A DNA stretch of 64,000 nucleotides from Prevotella aff. ruminicola Tc2-24 (GTDB lineage: Bacteria > Bacteroidota > Bacteroidia > Bacteroidales > Bacteroidaceae), in the NCBI RefSeq assembly GCF_900110895.1, contig NZ_FOIQ01000002.1, positions 187,810 through 251,809 of the forward strand. Direction: 5' to 3'. Below the pieces are notes generated by a model that was not told where the DNA came from, searched no databases, and saw only the letters and a list, made by a program, of their open reading frames with translations. Position numbers and translations under genes: made by a program. Positions 9,801 to 18,571 of this stretch are shown in pieces. Each line of letters opens with the position of its first letter. Position 1 is the first letter of the stretch.

Positions 9801-10248
9801 GTTCCATCTCGTTCACCCAAACCGTCACACTGCCATCCTCGTTCTCTACGATTGTAGCATCGATAGGTAGATAGGTCGAAGGACGGTGATGCTGCGGCCA
9901 GTTGAACTCAATGCCACCACTAATCCAAGGACCGGTAAGTCCAACAAGTGCAGGCTTGATCACATGATTATAATATACGAAATGCCGTTGCTTGATCTTG
10001 TCATAGGCCATCTGAACACGTCCGCCTAACTCAGGAAGAATCATAATCTTAATATACTCATTCTCAAGCCATATGGCCTTCCACTGCTTATCAATCTTCT
10101 CGTCTGAGATAGACTCGATGACAGGATACGGGTAGATTACACCACTTGATCCTTGATAGACTCTCTTTTCTAGGAAGATTGGATTCTTCTCGGGCTTACC
10201 CACCTCATAGGTTGGGATCGTCACCATTTCTCTCCATGCTTTTACCAT
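6868..10248 (-). CDS. DUF5107 domain protein with long TPR array
   Basis: A very large (1126-residue) protein without signal peptide or membrane segments, so probably cytoplasmic. Roughly residues 40-350 form the DUF5107 region, with ILPELGGRV (about 90-98), GLTGPWISGGIEFNWP (about 123-138) and HHRPSTYLP. This region looks like the galactose-mutarotase/aldose-epimerase superfamily, which includes both epimerases and carbohydrate-active enzymes. The rest (about 470-1120) is TPR-like, with repeated A-x-x-Y/W-x-x-A-L units and DPLDYRCNTQLGLWYL-type turns. It is sandwiched between a sugar porter and a GH3, and the short gaps suggest co-transcription. It is therefore probably a carbohydrate-processing or -sensing protein. 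The catalytic activity is unknown to me. Confidence 0.8.
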   Translation of the reverse strand: MVKAWREMVTIPTYEVGKPEKNPIFLEKRVYQGSSGVIYPYPVIESISDEKIDKQWKAIWLENEYIKIMILPELGGRVQMAYDKIKQRHFVYYNHVIKPALVGLTGPWISGGIEFNWPQHHRPSTYLPIDATIVENEDGSVTVWVNEMERMFHQKGMAGFTLRPGCAYLEIQGRVFNRTNLPQTFLWWANPAVEVNDDYQSVFPPDVNAVFDHGKRAVSSFPVATGIYYKMDYSAGVDISNYKNIKVPTSYMAVNSKYDFEGGYENDTRAGMLHVASHYLSPGKKQWTWGNGDFGRAWDRNLTDETTPEEAEKYKITRMGFRPYIELMAGVYTENQPDFAWLMPYEEKQFVQYFMPYREIGIVKQASKDFVFNIEEVGQGRVCFKILATSEQKVHMFLGDEDDKTLYDKVVTLTPDAIFEETVDTRGSSLVDLYFQIDRADSPRRLPMFQWNPEYDEIRPIPDAAEAALSPQDTKTVDQLYLTGLHLEQYRHATWSALDYYEEALRRDPLDYRCNTQLGLWYLRRARIDKAKEYLQTAVKVLKKRNPNPYDGESLFYLGIVNKFLGNMEPAYEYFWKATWNKAWADAGYFEAACISMDGECWESALNELELSLISNSHNHKARAMKAVVLRKLGRQQEALAWIHENYRIDPFNYVSMVEEHLLTGSDEPLERMVELMHGNIYNYHETALDYAQAGLEDETRLVLETAIEKGVEKSPLTWYYLSFYSDDIFESIKDMRTASKISPDYCFPNRLEDAQMFQQMQMLTMGEDARMSYYLGCLYYDKRQYDLAVKYWEQSVKADPKFPTVWRNLALAYFNKSQYIPSFDSALEDEKEKAVEYMEKAFHLDKADARVLMELDQLYKRLQHPHQERLDFLQKYPHLISQREDLMLEEITLLNQLGHYKEAMAKLDGHQFHPWEGGEGKVPAQYQFCRVELAKKALVARQYEEAVRLLEECLDYPSHLGEGKLYGAQENDIYYFLGVAYDAMGKKEHARECWEEATQGPQQPVAAMYYNDAKPDKFFYQGLALSKLGREDQAHGRFYKLVNYGKQHLFEKQVMDYFAVSLPDLLIWEDSLDARNEIHCKYMLALGYYGLGDHDKALDYLEEVEELDKNHQGIWQFRTLIDMKL

Positions 10249-10284
10249 TGTTTTGGTTATTGGTTATTAACTATTGAAACATTT

Positions 10285-11574
10285 TTATTTAATTAACTCC
10301 TTTTCTAACGCTTCAAGACTCTTTCCTTTTGTCTCCGGACAACGGTTCCATAAAAACACAAAGGCACAAATACAGATACCACCATAGATCCAGAACGTGC
10401 CACAACTTCCCAAGACCGCATTCATAGAGGGGAACGAGAATGTCAGCGTACAGCAACCCACCCAGAGGGCAAATGTACATGTTGCCATCGCAATACCTCT
10501 CACACGATGAGGAAATATCTCAGCCAAGAGCGTCCAAGTGACTGGACCCAACGTCATCGCATAGACAGAAATCGCGGCTACTACTAGCATCACCATCAAC
10601 ATGCCTTTCATTCCCATGAAATAACAAGTGCCTAGCGTTAGATAGATAAGTCCTAAGCCACCTGCACCTATCAGGATCAATGTCCTGCGTCCCCATTTCT
10701 CAATAGTATATAGAGCGACAAACGTAAAAAGCACGTTGGCAATACCTGTTATTACGATATTGATAAACATGTCATCTACATCGAAACCTGCACCCACAAA
10801 AATCTCCTGAGCATAGTTGAAAATGACATTTGTGCCACACCACTGTTGGAATACAGCTATTACCAAGCCTAACAATAGTACCTTTCCATATTTTGCCTGC
10901 AGAAGTTCCCTGAGGTCTGCTTCCTTCCCTGTAGAGATTGTTTTTTGCTTCATACTCAGGAACACCGGGCTCTCTGGAATAAAGAAACTCATCACAAGGA
11001 ACAATGCGGCTGGCAGCGTCTCGGCCCAGAACATCCACCGCCATCCCCACTCCGTATTCCATGATTGATTAACAGCAATAGTTGTATCACGGGCCAAAAG
11101 CATATTGACGACCTGAGCCAAAAGGATGCCAAGCACTATAGTCATTTGATTGAGGCTAACCATACGTCCACGGATTCCCGCAGGACTCACCTCTGCGATA
11201 TACATCGGAGCCAACGCTGAGGCCACACCGATGCCCACACCTCCAATGAAACGGGCTATATTAAATAAGGTAAAATTGTCAAACAGTCCTGTGGCAATTG
11301 CCGATACAGTGAACAGTATTGCCGATGTTGTCAATAATGGTTTACGACCATACCTGTCGGCTGCCGAACCTGCCACCATCGCTCCCACTAGACAACCTAT
11401 CAAGGCTGTCGTCATAGCCACACCTTGAAGTAGTGGGGAGTCGGTGATGCAAAAAAATATCTCGTAGAACGGTTTGGCGCCACCAATCACAACCCAGTCG
11501 TACCCAAAGAGCAACCCACCCATGGCCGATACGGCACAAATAAAGAAAAGGTATCCTTTGCTGAGACTATTCAT
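10285..11574 (-). CDS. MFS sugar:proton symporter (sugar porter family, XylE-like)
   Basis: An inner-membrane transporter of 429 residues with twelve predicted helices. It has the sugar porter signatures GGLLFGYDWVVIGGA in helix 1, DRYGRKP after helix 2, PESPVFL before the central loop, GRR in the second half, and the C-terminal PETKGKSLE. Members import hexoses or pentoses such as xylose, galactose or glucose with protons. Its position between GH35 and the DUF5107/GH3 genes suggests that it brings in the monosaccharide released by these enzymes. The precise sugar cannot be told from sequence. Confidence 0.92.
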   Translation of the reverse strand: MNSLSKGYLFFICAVSAMGGLLFGYDWVVIGGAKPFYEIFFCITDSPLLQGVAMTTALIGCLVGAMVAGSAADRYGRKPLLTTSAILFTVSAIATGLFDNFTLFNIARFIGGVGIGVASALAPMYIAEVSPAGIRGRMVSLNQMTIVLGILLAQVVNMLLARDTTIAVNQSWNTEWGWRWMFWAETLPAALFLVMSFFIPESPVFLSMKQKTISTGKEADLRELLQAKYGKVLLLGLVIAVFQQWCGTNVIFNYAQEIFVGAGFDVDDMFINIVITGIANVLFTFVALYTIEKWGRRTLILIGAGGLGLIYLTLGTCYFMGMKGMLMVMLVVAAISVYAMTLGPVTWTLLAEIFPHRVRGIAMATCTFALWVGCCTLTFSFPSMNAVLGSCGTFWIYGGICICAFVFLWNRCPETKGKSLEALEKELIK

Positions 11575-11616
11575 ATTTCTATTAGTTATTGGTTGATCTA
11601 TTTTCTTTGTTAGTCA

Positions 11617-13665
11617 TCACTCCCGACTGGTTATTGTCACTTGATAGACCTGTTCTCCTGGTGTGAGGTCTGCCTCACGAGGGAAGTAGATCGGCATATC
11701 CTTTTGTAAGGGAAGAATACGGAGTTCCAACCGCCGGCATCCATTTGGCAATCGCCAGAGTGCATATTGAAAAGGTCGACCATGATAAAAATTATCGTCT
11801 ATCAGTTTCCCATCGGCATAGAGACGAGCCACATCCCCACGATAGTCAATATTCAGTAACAGTTCGGCTCGCTCTTGTTCCGGCAAATCGATGATATAAA
11901 CAGCCGCCTGCTCGAAATCCTCGTCTGAGGGTTCTTCCGCGACTTTGTTCACACCTTTGGTGATCGTACGCCATACACTGGCCTCTCTCATCTTATTAAC
12001 AATAGGAGTTTGATCGTCTACGTCTTGATGATCTTTCTCTACAAGGAATAGTCTTTCAGCCTGTCGAGATGTCAGCAGATAGATATTCTTATAGACCGGA
12101 ACGTCAATCCCCTTTGCCTTTAGGTTTCTTAGCACCTTATCTCCAACGGCGATAGTGGTTGGGATTCCGTCAATCTGCTCCATATAAATCTTCCCTTCCC
12201 GCTTGGCTACCAATTGCGCCGTGGCATAACGGATACCGTCGATATTTACAGGCAGGATACATATCGTACCTGCAGGTACATCCATCTTCGGCAGTTCCAC
12301 ACCACAGACGGTCAATTGCACGTTGCGCTTTGCCGAAAGTTGTTGCAGTCGCTCATAGTTATTGATAAAGATAAATCCCTTACCGTCTTTCGAACGATAT
12401 GCCCAACGAAGGAAAGAATCATCACCTTTAGTGATATCCTGCGCACAAGGGAAACTTGCCCCCATCGGTGCCAGAACATTTCCCCAATTCTGCATAAACA
12501 GATGAAGCTTGCGCAACATATAGTAGTGTGGATTTTTCTGTCCAAACTCATTAAGCGGAGCCTGAAAGTCGTATGTCTTCACTGGCAGGTCGTTATAATT
12601 CGTCGCAATGGTGCGCTGTGTCTCGTTCAGGCATGTCTGTCCATCGGGATTAGTTCCACCATGATACATATAATAACCCAACAAGTTTGACCCGCTACCT
12701 AACTTTACGACAGCCATCGAATAGGCATCTTCTGGATAAAGATATGGTCGTCTATGATAAGCCGTCATCATGCCGCCTCCTAATTCACAAGTGAAGTAAG
12801 GATATCCCCCTCCCGACCTCATTAAAGGAGAAGAATGCCTAACGGAGTGCTGTGATAATGAGGCATCCATAGCCCCCATATTCTCTCCCCCTTCGAGGGA
12901 GTTGGAGGGATTTCTAAAGTTAAAAGCCTTGTAATAGTTACCAGCCGTTTCTTCTAGACTACGCTCCCAGAAACCGTCAGCATAATCGCCATAAAGAGGA
13001 AGCATCTCGCCAAACGGCACAGGCGTAGCCAGTTCGGGCCACCCCGTACGCGTATAAAACGGCAGATCAAAGCCTATGGAAAGGGCGATTCTCTTCAAGG
13101 CCATCAAATATTCACCACGTCCTCGGTATTCATTGTCGAATTGTGCTGCTATCACCGGACCGCCGTCTTTCCACTGTAGCCCCTGCACCTGTGTGAAGAT
13201 CTGACGATACAAACGTTCCACAAAACCGAGGAACATAGGATTGTCATCACGTGTCTTACAACCTTTCAAGAAGATCCAATCGGGAATGCCACCATTCCGT
13301 GCCTCACCATGACAGAAGGGGCCAAGACGAAGCACAACAGGCATCTGCTGTTCTTTGCATATCTCGATGAAATGGCGTAGATGACGTTGACCGTCCCATC
13401 TGAATACTCCCTCCTGCTCTTCCACATGGTTCCAGAACACATACGTGGCGATGATTGTCACACCACCATCCTTCATTTTCCGTATCTCGTCAGTCCACTC
13501 GTTGACAGGAATGCGAGAGTAATGAATCTCACCCATCACAGGACAGACCCGCTGTCCATCAATGATCAGACTATGTCGATCCCATTCCACAGACGGATTC
13601 TGCGCACGGGCACTTAGACAAGTCATCAGACCCGTAAGGAAAACCGACAATATCATGATCTTCAT
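11617..13665 (-). CDS. Glycoside hydrolase family 35 beta-galactosidase
   Basis: An exported beta-galactosidase of 682 residues. The ATG at 13665 gives a clear signal peptide (MKIMILSVFL to SARAQ, residues 1-22); a longer upstream frame overlaps the end of ctp and lacks one. The GH35 barrel shows GEIHYSRIP, ATYVFWNHVEEQEG, LRLGPFCHGE, QFDNEY (acid/base Glu179) and FTCELGGGM (nucleophile Glu294), followed by beta-sandwich domains. Residues about 251-287 look foreign: the underlying DNA is C/G-rich and hairpin-forming, and resembles a dispersed repeat inserted in frame in the loop before the nucleophile. The gene starts 13 bases after ctp, so it may be transcribed with the GNAT-parE-ctp operon, and it leads the sugar locus. 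Confidence 0.93.
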   Translation of the reverse strand: MKIMILSVFLTGLMTCLSARAQNPSVEWDRHSLIIDGQRVCPVMGEIHYSRIPVNEWTDEIRKMKDGGVTIIATYVFWNHVEEQEGVFRWDGQRHLRHFIEICKEQQMPVVLRLGPFCHGEARNGGIPDWIFLKGCKTRDDNPMFLGFVERLYRQIFTQVQGLQWKDGGPVIAAQFDNEYRGRGEYLMALKRIALSIGFDLPFYTRTGWPELATPVPFGEMLPLYGDYADGFWERSLEETAGNYYKAFNFRNPSNSLEGGENMGAMDASLSQHSVRHSSPLMRSGGGYPYFTCELGGGMMTAYHRRPYLYPEDAYSMAVVKLGSGSNLLGYYMYHGGTNPDGQTCLNETQRTIATNYNDLPVKTYDFQAPLNEFGQKNPHYYMLRKLHLFMQNWGNVLAPMGASFPCAQDITKGDDSFLRWAYRSKDGKGFIFINNYERLQQLSAKRNVQLTVCGVELPKMDVPAGTICILPVNIDGIRYATAQLVAKREGKIYMEQIDGIPTTIAVGDKVLRNLKAKGIDVPVYKNIYLLTSRQAERLFLVEKDHQDVDDQTPIVNKMREASVWRTITKGVNKVAEEPSDEDFEQAAVYIIDLPEQERAELLLNIDYRGDVARLYADGKLIDDNFYHGRPFQYALWRLPNGCRRLELRILPLQKDMPIYFPREADLTPGEQVYQVTITSRE
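12805..12915 (-). repeat. Repeat-like in-frame insertion inside the GH35 gene
   Basis: About 111 bases code for residues 251-287 (NPSNSLEGG to MRSGGG). The stretch holds CTCCC..GGGAG inverted arms around TTCGA (12885-12901) and a second C-rich tract (12807-12814), unlike the surrounding coding DNA. Its peptide is low in conserved character and lies in a loop between the barrel and the nucleophile strand. I judge it a short dispersed element that has become coding; no second copy is visible in this window. Confidence 0.45.
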
Positions 13666-13678
13666 ATCCTGTATTACA

Positions 13679-15259
13679 TTATCTCTGTACAATCTCCAGT
13701 GCCTTCTTGACCATCTCACTATTCTCGTTGAACACGGAGAAATACTCGCTCATATCCCACAAATCACGGGCAATAAGCGCCTTCAGTTGTACCTGAAGAT
13801 AAGGAATCGTCTTATTTCTCTCTTCCTCATCCCGTGGTTTAATGCCCTGCTTTTCACCCTCAATAATAATAGCATCAACCAGACTCTGAGGCACCTCATA
13901 GTTCTGTTTAAAATCTGCAAACGAGGTCCACTTTTCTTTCAGTTCCTTACGATGGCTATCGACATAGCGGAGATTCTGTTGGATAATTATACTCTTTGCA
14001 GCCAATTCACGATGGAATCGGGTATATATTGTAGTGTCAAGCGGAACGAACTCATCGGGCATAATACCGCCACCGCCATAGACCGTGCGATGCTGACGGA
14101 GTGTCTCGTATTTTAAGGAGTCAGAGAAATGAACACTATCAGCATTCGTCAGTTCCCCACTCTTCAGACGGTTCAACATGTCCATTGCATAGTCCTTGGC
14201 ACCGCCTTTGGTATATGGTTTCTGAATACAACGACCAGACGGCGTATAATAATGTGCTATCGTCAGACGTATCATCGACCCGTCGGGCAAGTCGACTGGA
14301 CGTTGTACAAGACCCTTTCCGAAAGTACGACGACCAACAACCGTTCCACGATCCTGATCCTGAATAGCTCCTGTAACAATCTCTGCAGCCGAGGCCGTAT
14401 AACCATCGACAAGAACCACGATCTTCCCCTGTTGGAAAGATCCTTCTCCGTCAGCAGTATAATCCATACGTGGAACTTTTCTTCCCTCCGTATAAACGAT
14501 CAAGTCGCCTTTTGTCAGGAACTCATTAGCGATGTCAACAGCCGCTTTCAAGTAGCCGCCGCCATTCTCTTGAAGGTCAAGCAGCAGATGGCGCATCCCC
14601 TGTTTACGTAAACTCCTCATGCTCTCAAGGAACTCTTCGTACGTCGTAGCACCAAAACCACTGATTCGGATATAACCAATACCTGGACGTATCATATAGG
14701 TGGCATCGATTGATTTCACCGGGATCTTCGCACGAACGACAGTAAATGTCAGACGGTCGCTGATCCCCTGGCGTACGACACCAAGATTAACTTTCGTTCC
14801 TTTCGGACCGCGAAGGCGTCTCATAATCTCTTCTTTCGACATCTTCACACCTGCGATGGAAGTATCATTCACAGAGACAATACGGTCACCAGCGATGATT
14901 CCTACCTTCTCAGAAGGACCATTAATAACTGGTTGGATAACCAATAGCGTGTCCTCTATCATATTGAACTGCACGCCAATTCCCTCAAAACTTCCATTGA
15001 GTGGCTCGTTAAGAGCCTTCACCTCCTTGGGAGTGAGATAGCTAGAATGAGGATCTAACTTATCAAGCATACCACGAATAGCATCCTCTACCAGTTTCTT
15101 CTCATCAACACTATCTACATAGAGGTTGTCGATGGCCAACTCTGCTAACTGCAACTTACGCAAAGGTGAGCCCTCACTATTATTGATGCGGAACTGGGCG
15201 TAGAGGCTCTGAACACACAACAAAAGCGCTAGGACAGGGAGACTGTATCGTTTATTCAT
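13679..15259 (-). CDS. C-terminal processing peptidase, S41 family
   Basis: A periplasmic serine protease of 526 residues that trims exported proteins at their C-termini. A signal peptide ends at about residue 22 (LYAQ). A PDZ domain (about 85-175, [19 protein letters not shown]) precedes the S41 catalytic domain. The latter has [18 protein letters not shown] with Ser290, and FGKGLVQ with Lys315, the Ser-Lys dyad. Its ATG overlaps the parE stop by four bases (ATGA), so the genes are translationally coupled. In Bacteroides relatives I recall coaD lying between parE and this peptidase; here coaD is next to ruvB instead. Confidence 0.93.
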   Translation of the reverse strand: MNKRYSLPVLALLLCVQSLYAQFRINNSEGSPLRKLQLAELAIDNLYVDSVDEKKLVEDAIRGMLDKLDPHSSYLTPKEVKALNEPLNGSFEGIGVQFNMIEDTLLVIQPVINGPSEKVGIIAGDRIVSVNDTSIAGVKMSKEEIMRRLRGPKGTKVNLGVVRQGISDRLTFTVVRAKIPVKSIDATYMIRPGIGYIRISGFGATTYEEFLESMRSLRKQGMRHLLLDLQENGGGYLKAAVDIANEFLTKGDLIVYTEGRKVPRMDYTADGEGSFQQGKIVVLVDGYTASAAEIVTGAIQDQDRGTVVGRRTFGKGLVQRPVDLPDGSMIRLTIAHYYTPSGRCIQKPYTKGGAKDYAMDMLNRLKSGELTNADSVHFSDSLKYETLRQHRTVYGGGGIMPDEFVPLDTTIYTRFHRELAAKSIIIQQNLRYVDSHRKELKEKWTSFADFKQNYEVPQSLVDAIIIEGEKQGIKPRDEEERNKTIPYLQVQLKALIARDLWDMSEYFSVFNENSEMVKKALEIVQR

Positions 15260-17208
15260 TCGTAAATATCTTCTTCAGGGCGGTCTTCCTCAACCACCAG
15301 ATTATCAATAATAAAGTTTTGTCGCTCCATGGTGTTCTTTCCCATGTAATATTCCAATAGTTTCTGCACCTGATCAGTTTTGTGAAGCGTCACCTGCTCC
15401 AGACGGATATCCGGACCGATAAAAGCAGCAAACTCGTCGGGTGATATTTCACCAAGTCCTTTGAAACGGGTTATCTCTGGATCTGGTCCCAGTTCAGTAA
15501 TGGCAGCAAGACGTTCTTCTTCACTATAACAATAACGTGTTATAAAATCGCTTTTCTTGTCCGCCTTTGCATCAGCATCAGCAATGACCTTCTTGCTTTT
15601 AATCTTCGTACGACGATTACGTACTCGGAAAAGCGGTGTCTGCAACACATAGACATGTCCCTTCTTAATCAGCTCGGGGAAGAACTGAAGAAAGAATGTA
15701 ATAATGAGCAGACGGATATGCATGCCGTCGACATCTGCATCGGTGGCCACAATCACCTTGTTATAGCGGAGCGTGTCAAGACCATCCTCAATATCAAGGG
15801 CTGCCTGTAACAGATTAAACTCCTCGTTCTCATACACGACCTTCTTTGTAAGACCGAATGAGTTCAACGGCTTGCCACGAAGAGAAAAGACAGCCTGCGT
15901 GTTCACGTCGCGGCTCTTCGTTATACTTCCACTGGCAGAATCGCCCTCGGTGATAAATATACAACTTTCTTCCTTCCTATCGTTCTTCACGTCACTGAAG
16001 TGAATACGACAGTCACGAAGCTTCCGGTTATGAAGATTCGCCTTCTTACTACGTTCACGTGCCAGTTTGGTGATACCGGCCATCGCCTTACGCTCACGTT
16101 CGCTCTCTTTGATTTTGTTCTCCAATACCTCTGCCACATCGGTATGGATATGCAGGTAGTTATCAACCTCCTGTTTGATAAAGTCACCAACGTATTTATT
16201 GATGCTCACACCATTGGGAGCCATGGTCAAAGAGCCCAACTTAATCTTTGTCTGACTCTCAAACATCGGCTCTTCCACATTGATGGCAATCGCCGCGACA
16301 ATTCCCGTACGGATGTCACCATATTCGTACTTACCGAAGAATTCCTTGACAGTACGGGCGATATGCTCCTTAAAGGCACTCTGATGAGTTCCGCCCTGTG
16401 TGGTATGCTGACCGTTCACAAAGGAGTAGTATTCCTCACCATACTGATTTGAATGTGTAAAAGCGACCTCGATGTCCTCAGCCTGCAAGTGGATGATAGG
16501 ATAAAGAGGTTCGTTGGTCATACGATCTTTCAACAGGTCCTCCAGTCCGCGACGAGAAAGGATGCGCCTATCATTATACATGATTGTCAGTCCCGTATTC
16601 AGGTAAGTATAATTGCGGAGCATATTCTCCACGATATCATCATGGAAGGAGTAGTTGAGAAACAAGGTGTTGTCGGGTTCGAAGAAGATATACGTTCCAC
16701 TTTCGTCTTGTGACTTCTCCGTGATATCGCTCGTCATCACGCCCCGTTCAAATGTGGTTTTACGGACCATTCCACCGCGATAGCTACGTACCTCAAAGTG
16801 CGAGCTTAAGGCATTGACGGCCTTCACACCGACACCGTTCAATCCGACAGACTTCTTAAAAGCCTTGGAATCATATTTGCCACCAGTATTCAAAACCGAC
16901 ACTGCCTCAATCATCTTTCCTTGAGGAATACCACGACCATAGTCACGTACAGAGACGCGGAGGTTCTCGTCGATATTAACTTCGATCCGATCACCTGACT
17001 TCATCTTGAACTCATCGATGGAGTTATCGATGACCTCTTTCAATAGTACATAGATACCGTCTTCCGGCAACGAACCGTCACCCAAACGACCAATATACAT
17101 ACCTGGTCGGGTACGCACATGCTCCATGTCACTCAGATGACGAATGTTCTCGTCGTCATACTGCACCTGCTCGTTTTGCTGTCCGATGATGTTATCTTCT
17201 TCTATCAT
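15256..17208 (-). CDS. parE: DNA topoisomerase IV subunit B
   Basis: ATPase subunit of a type IIA topoisomerase that decatenates daughter chromosomes together with ParC. The 650-residue protein has the GHKL ATPase motifs [19 protein letters not shown] and [13 protein letters not shown], the transducer domain, and a Toprim region with ITEGDSASG and DADVDGMHI. It closes with a short C-terminal tail. The length and lack of a large insert fit either ParE or a short GyrB; the Bacteroidota context beside an S41 peptidase favours ParE. Both ends overlap neighbours by four bases (GNAT upstream, ctp downstream), which shows tight translational coupling. No parC gene is in the window. Confidence 0.88.
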   Translation of the reverse strand: MIEEDNIIGQQNEQVQYDDENIRHLSDMEHVRTRPGMYIGRLGDGSLPEDGIYVLLKEVIDNSIDEFKMKSGDRIEVNIDENLRVSVRDYGRGIPQGKMIEAVSVLNTGGKYDSKAFKKSVGLNGVGVKAVNALSSHFEVRSYRGGMVRKTTFERGVMTSDITEKSQDESGTYIFFEPDNTLFLNYSFHDDIVENMLRNYTYLNTGLTIMYNDRRILSRRGLEDLLKDRMTNEPLYPIIHLQAEDIEVAFTHSNQYGEEYYSFVNGQHTTQGGTHQSAFKEHIARTVKEFFGKYEYGDIRTGIVAAIAINVEEPMFESQTKIKLGSLTMAPNGVSINKYVGDFIKQEVDNYLHIHTDVAEVLENKIKESERERKAMAGITKLARERSKKANLHNRKLRDCRIHFSDVKNDRKEESCIFITEGDSASGSITKSRDVNTQAVFSLRGKPLNSFGLTKKVVYENEEFNLLQAALDIEDGLDTLRYNKVIVATDADVDGMHIRLLIITFFLQFFPELIKKGHVYVLQTPLFRVRNRRTKIKSKKVIADADAKADKKSDFITRYCYSEEERLAAITELGPDPEITRFKGLGEISPDEFAAFIGPDIRLEQVTLHKTDQVQKLLEYYMGKNTMERQNFIIDNLVVEEDRPEEDIYE

Positions 17209-18359
17209 AAGCTTTTCTTATAGCATCTTCTACGTTTGTGCAACTCGTGCTCTAGATAGGCCCACTGTCCCTGCACCTGATTGTTTGTCTCCATCTCGAC
17301 ATGCGATTCTCCCCACTTGAAACCATACTTCTGATAGATGGGTATCAGATGATAGAACAACAAGGCATTAGCGCCTTTTGCGCGGTATTCAGGCAAGATA
17401 CCCACCAACAACAGGTCGACAATGTCTGTTTTATGGAATTTCAACGCCCGGATGACATGCCACCATCCGAAGGGGAAAAGACGTCCTTTACGACATTTCT
17501 GGAGAGCCTTCGACAGTGATGGGATTGTAACGCCCACACCTACGATAGGGTGGTCAGAAAGAGTCCAGTCCTCTATCACGCACAATAGGTTCATATCAAG
17601 AGCCTTGAAATACATCTTCACATACTCATCAATCTGGCGTTGTGTCATCTGCGAATAGCCATACAGATGACCGAAGGTCTTGTTGATCACATCGAGAACC
17701 TTCTGTCCTACCTGTTCCGGACCAAACACCTGACTGCGCTTAAGATGGGCCACATGCAGATTATAACGTTTCATCGTCATCTCCGCCACCCTTTTAAACT
17801 TGTCGGGCATTCCCTCCTTGGGTACAAAGATTTTATACTCCACATAGTCGTTATCTTTCTCCCAACCACCTATTTGCTCCATATGCTTCGGGTAGTATGG
17901 ATAATTGTAGATCGTGGCCATTGTTCCTAGCTGATCAAATCCTTCGATGAGCATGCCCTCCGGATCCATGTCTGTGAATCCCAACGGACCCACGATTTCC
18001 GTCATGCCCTTTTGGCGTCCCCAGTCGGCTACAGCATCCAACAACGCCTTCGACACCTCCATGTCGTCAATGAAGTCTATCCACCCAAAACGAACAGAAT
18101 TCCTTTGCCATCCTTTATTGGCTCTATGGTTGATAATAGCAGCAACACGCCCCACCAGTTTCCCTTCTTTGTAAGCCAAAAAATACTCTGCCTCACAAAA
18201 CTCAAAGGCAGCATTCTGGTCCTTACTCAATGTATGGAGCTCATCGCTATACAGATTGGGCGCGTCATACGGATCTCCCTGATACAAATCATAATGAAAC
18301 TCTATGAAGGTCTTAAGTCCCTCCTTGTCCGTGACTTTCCTAATTTCTACAGATGACAT
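17205..18359 (-). CDS. GNAT-fold acyltransferase-like protein (unknown substrate)
   Basis: A 384-residue soluble protein found widely in Bacteroidota and annotated as an N-acetyltransferase. The N-terminal half begins [18 protein letters not shown] and carries a GNAT-like strand pair with [21 protein letters not shown]. The C-terminal half has a second GNAT-like segment with [25 protein letters not shown], resembling the acyl-CoA binding loop. The substrate is unknown. It is the first gene of the leftward operon with parE and ctp and has two promoter-like elements upstream. A role linked to topoisomerase IV or to the envelope cannot be inferred from sequence. Confidence 0.75.
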   Translation of the reverse strand: MSSVEIRKVTDKEGLKTFIEFHYDLYQGDPYDAPNLYSDELHTLSKDQNAAFEFCEAEYFLAYKEGKLVGRVAAIINHRANKGWQRNSVRFGWIDFIDDMEVSKALLDAVADWGRQKGMTEIVGPLGFTDMDPEGMLIEGFDQLGTMATIYNYPYYPKHMEQIGGWEKDNDYVEYKIFVPKEGMPDKFKRVAEMTMKRYNLHVAHLKRSQVFGPEQVGQKVLDVINKTFGHLYGYSQMTQRQIDEYVKMYFKALDMNLLCVIEDWTLSDHPIVGVGVTIPSLSKALQKCRKGRLFPFGWWHVIRALKFHKTDIVDLLLVGILPEYRAKGANALLFYHLIPIYQKYGFKWGESHVEMETNNQVQGQWAYLEHELHKRRRCYKKSL

Positions 18360-18383
18360 TACGTATAGTTTTTAAATTGCCGC

Positions 18384-18414
18384 CAAAGTTACGAAAAATC
18401 GAGCGCAATACAAA
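18384..18414 (-). promoter_or_regulatory. Proximal promoter of the GNAT-parE-ctp operon
   Basis: On the minus strand, TTTG (18414-18411) and TAACTTTG (18391-18384) are spaced by 19 bases, 25 bases before the GNAT start codon. Confidence 0.65.
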
Positions 18415-18444
18415 AGAATTCATTCTTTTTTATGCAGAGAAAGA

Positions 18445-18474
18445 GTAACTTTGCGATTTCTATCGCAAAGTTAC
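18445..18474. repeat. 30-bp hairpin palindrome carrying face-to-face promoter boxes
   Basis: GTAACTTTGCGAT and its exact reverse complement (13-bp arms) flank a TTCT loop. Each arm contains TAACTTTG, so -7 boxes face each other on both strands. The leftward copy also has a TTTG at 20-base spacing (18497-18494). Confidence 0.75.
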
Positions 18475-18497
18475 GAAAAACCGAACGAAAAGCCAAA
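18466..18497 (-). promoter_or_regulatory. Possible distal promoter of the GNAT-parE-ctp operon
   Basis: TTTG (18497-18494) and TAACTTTG (18473-18466) on the minus strand are 20 bases apart. The flanking bases (TTACGAAAAA[T/C]CGA) repeat those at the proximal promoter, so the two may be a local duplication. Confidence 0.45.
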
Positions 18498-18571
18498 TAT
18501 ATTTGCGCTTTTCTGAAGTGGGGGCATGTCCCGCGAAACCAAAGTCAGGAAAAAAGAACAGGAAACTGGTA

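Noticed and set aside
11617..13719. A longer GH35 start at 13719
   Set aside because: It adds 18 basic residues before a signal peptide and overlaps the ctp coding end; the ATG at 13665 gives a proper signal peptide.
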